Source of the DNA: JAUVXJ01 sp034430275
GTDB taxonomy: Bacteria; Chloroflexota; Anaerolineae; UBA7937; B3-Chlor
NCBI GenBank assembly: GCA_034430275.1
Contig: DAOUEW010000167.1
Location: forward strand, 1-5,193
Length of the DNA: 5,193 nucleotides
Direction of reading: 5' to 3'
Shown here: in pieces, positions 4,320 through 5,193 of the stretch
How the letters are laid out: each line of letters starts with the position of its first letter
Numbering within the stretch: the stretch's first letter is position 1
Program-made: the position numbers and the translations under genes
The notes under the pieces: generated by a model
Seen by the model: the letters and a program-made list of their open reading frames with translations, nothing else
Databases searched by the model: none
Told to the model about the DNA's origin: nothing

Positions 4320-5193
4320 ATGAGTCATGGCTCTACGTTGCGAAGGGCGTCCCCAAGGAGCGGAGCAGGTGTCATCGAGGCTTTCCTGTCCTTGGCCACT
4401 CGCTCCCCCGCGGCCAGAGGACTCTTCCCCCGTCCAACTCCAAAGCAGCAACGCAGGACTGGCATGGGTAAATGGTTGGGTCTTGCCGCGGCTATATGCC
4501 TCGGCGTCAGCACTTGCGTACTAGCCACGCCCCTGGTCTCCGCTGAACAAGAAGTCGTCGAGACCATTGTGCTCGACGTGGCCACGCGCGAGCCACTTGG
4601 AGGCGCAGTGGTGAGCGTCGCCACACCCACTGCCCAGTGTATGACCAACGCTGAAGGCCGATGCGACCTACAGGTGCCGCAAGAGGGCCGCGTCACCATT
4701 GCTGTCTCTGCGTCTGGCTACGTACCCCAGACGGTGGCGCTCACCCTACCCAGGGGTCTGCACGATGACGCACTCACGTTTGCCCTCGGGCGGGAGAGGC
4801 AGCAACAGCCAAGAGATAGCCAGGTTTCCTATTCCGAAGCCATGAGAACGGCGCCTGATTCTGGAGACTGGATCCCCATCTCCTCCGATTCTGTCGCTGA
4901 AGCTGTACTCAGCGGTGCAACTCTGCCCATCCTCCGCGGGGAGGGCAGAATCAGTATATCTTTCTCCCTTCCCGGCCTCTTGAGGCACGATCTGGAAACA
5001 GATCAAGGGCAGCGGACGATCCTCAGCATCCCCAATGGCTTGTACGCCCTGGAGCCCGGCAAACCCGTCATCCCTGCCATGACCGGCAAGTTCGTCATGC
5101 CTCCTGGCGCAACTGTCCTATCCATCACCACCACGGTTGATGAGAAAGTCGAGCTTGAGGACATCGAGCCAGCGATCCACATCCCGATGAGAA
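4320..5193 (+). CDS. secreted protein with CarboxypepD_reg-like domain and C25 (gingipain-like) propeptide-like region (3' partial)
   Basis: The reading frame is open to the window edge with no stop. ATG 4320 is the first start after an in-frame TGA at 4311 and has AGGAG nine bases upstream. ATG 4464 is an alternative with a weaker AGGA, and gives a textbook signal peptide: MGKWLGLAAA, a hydrophobic core, then VSA before EQE. Numbered from 4464: residues about 33-95 match a carboxypeptidase-regulatory-like beta domain (PLGGAVVSV, TNAEGRCDLQVP, VSASGYVPQTVAL), with Cys59 and Cys67 a possible disulfide. Residues about 163-243 (ISFSLPG, GKPVIPAMTGKFVMPPGATV) resemble the propeptide of family C25 cysteine peptidases. 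The catalytic domain, if present, is outside the window. Start at 4320 would add 48 Arg/Ser/Pro-rich residues, unusual for a signal peptide. Secretion is well supported; the peptidase call is tentative. Confidence 0.75.
   Translation, partial: MSHGSTLRRASPRSGAGVIEAFLSLATRSPAARGLFPRPTPKQQRRTGMGKWLGLAAAICLGVSTCVLATPLVSAEQEVVETIVLDVATREPLGGAVVSVATPTAQCMTNAEGRCDLQVPQEGRVTIAVSASGYVPQTVALTLPRGLHDDALTFALGRERQQQPRDSQVSYSEAMRTAPDSGDWIPISSDSVAEAVLSGATLPILRGEGRISISFSLPGLLRHDLETDQGQRTILSIPNGLYALEPGKPVIPAMTGKFVMPPGATVLSITTTVDEKVELEDIEPAIHIPMR

Noticed and set aside
4165..4323. A 52-codon frame (ATG 4165 to TGA 4321) ending in an ATGA overlap with the next start
   Set aside because: Its ATG lies inside the promoter spacer and it runs through the terminator T-run. 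Its GC-rich third positions are suggestive, but all three frames are open here and no family is recognisable.

Overview
The window is about 5.2 kb of GC-rich bacterial DNA with all recognisable genes on the + strand. The likely source is a Chloroflexota-type (Anaerolineae-like) bacterium. This rests on an SCP-x-type thiolase/DUF35 pair, a lipoprotein with a lipobox, a heptokinase-like PfkB gene, and promoters with sigma70 -35 boxes and extended -10 elements. It is an inference from gene content and style, with no marker gene behind it.

Layout. (1) Positions 1-645 hold a Maf-family nucleotide pyrophosphatase missing only its first few codons. (2) Positions 698-1723 hold a PfkB-family sugar kinase most like the kinase domain of HldE/RfaE, with its own promoter at 642-670. 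(3) Positions 1823-2236 hold a small, very acidic lipoprotein of unknown function. Its promoter is at 1720-1748, and its mRNA should begin with a strong stem-loop at 1755-1798. (4) Positions 2422-4021 hold a tight two-gene operon: an SCP-x/archaeal-type thiolase, then a zinc-ribbon/OB-fold DUF35 protein one base downstream. A perfect-stem intrinsic terminator at 4042-4079 closes it. (5) Positions 4146-5193 hold a strong promoter, a leader of about 120 nt ending in a classical terminator (4266-4301), and an open reading frame running off the 3' edge. That frame encodes a secreted protein with a carboxypeptidase-regulatory-like domain, then a region resembling the propeptide of gingipain-type (C25) peptidases.

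How the parts relate. Maf (nucleotide-pool housecleaning), the sugar kinase and the lipoprotein each look separately transcribed. Thiolase and DUF35 should form one acyl-CoA complex for C-C bond formation or cleavage. The most notable unexplained structure is the promoter/leader/terminator block at 4146-4301 directly before the secreted-protein gene, which has the layout of an attenuator or riboswitch-type control region. Also notable is that three promoters share a pattern: TTGA, then TTGC at the start of a 17-bp spacer, then TGN and a -10 box.

The long gene-poor stretches are 2237-2421 (a large hairpin, no convincing promoter) and 4022-4319 (terminator, promoter, leader, second terminator). 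No tRNA, rRNA, CRISPR array or insertion sequence was seen.
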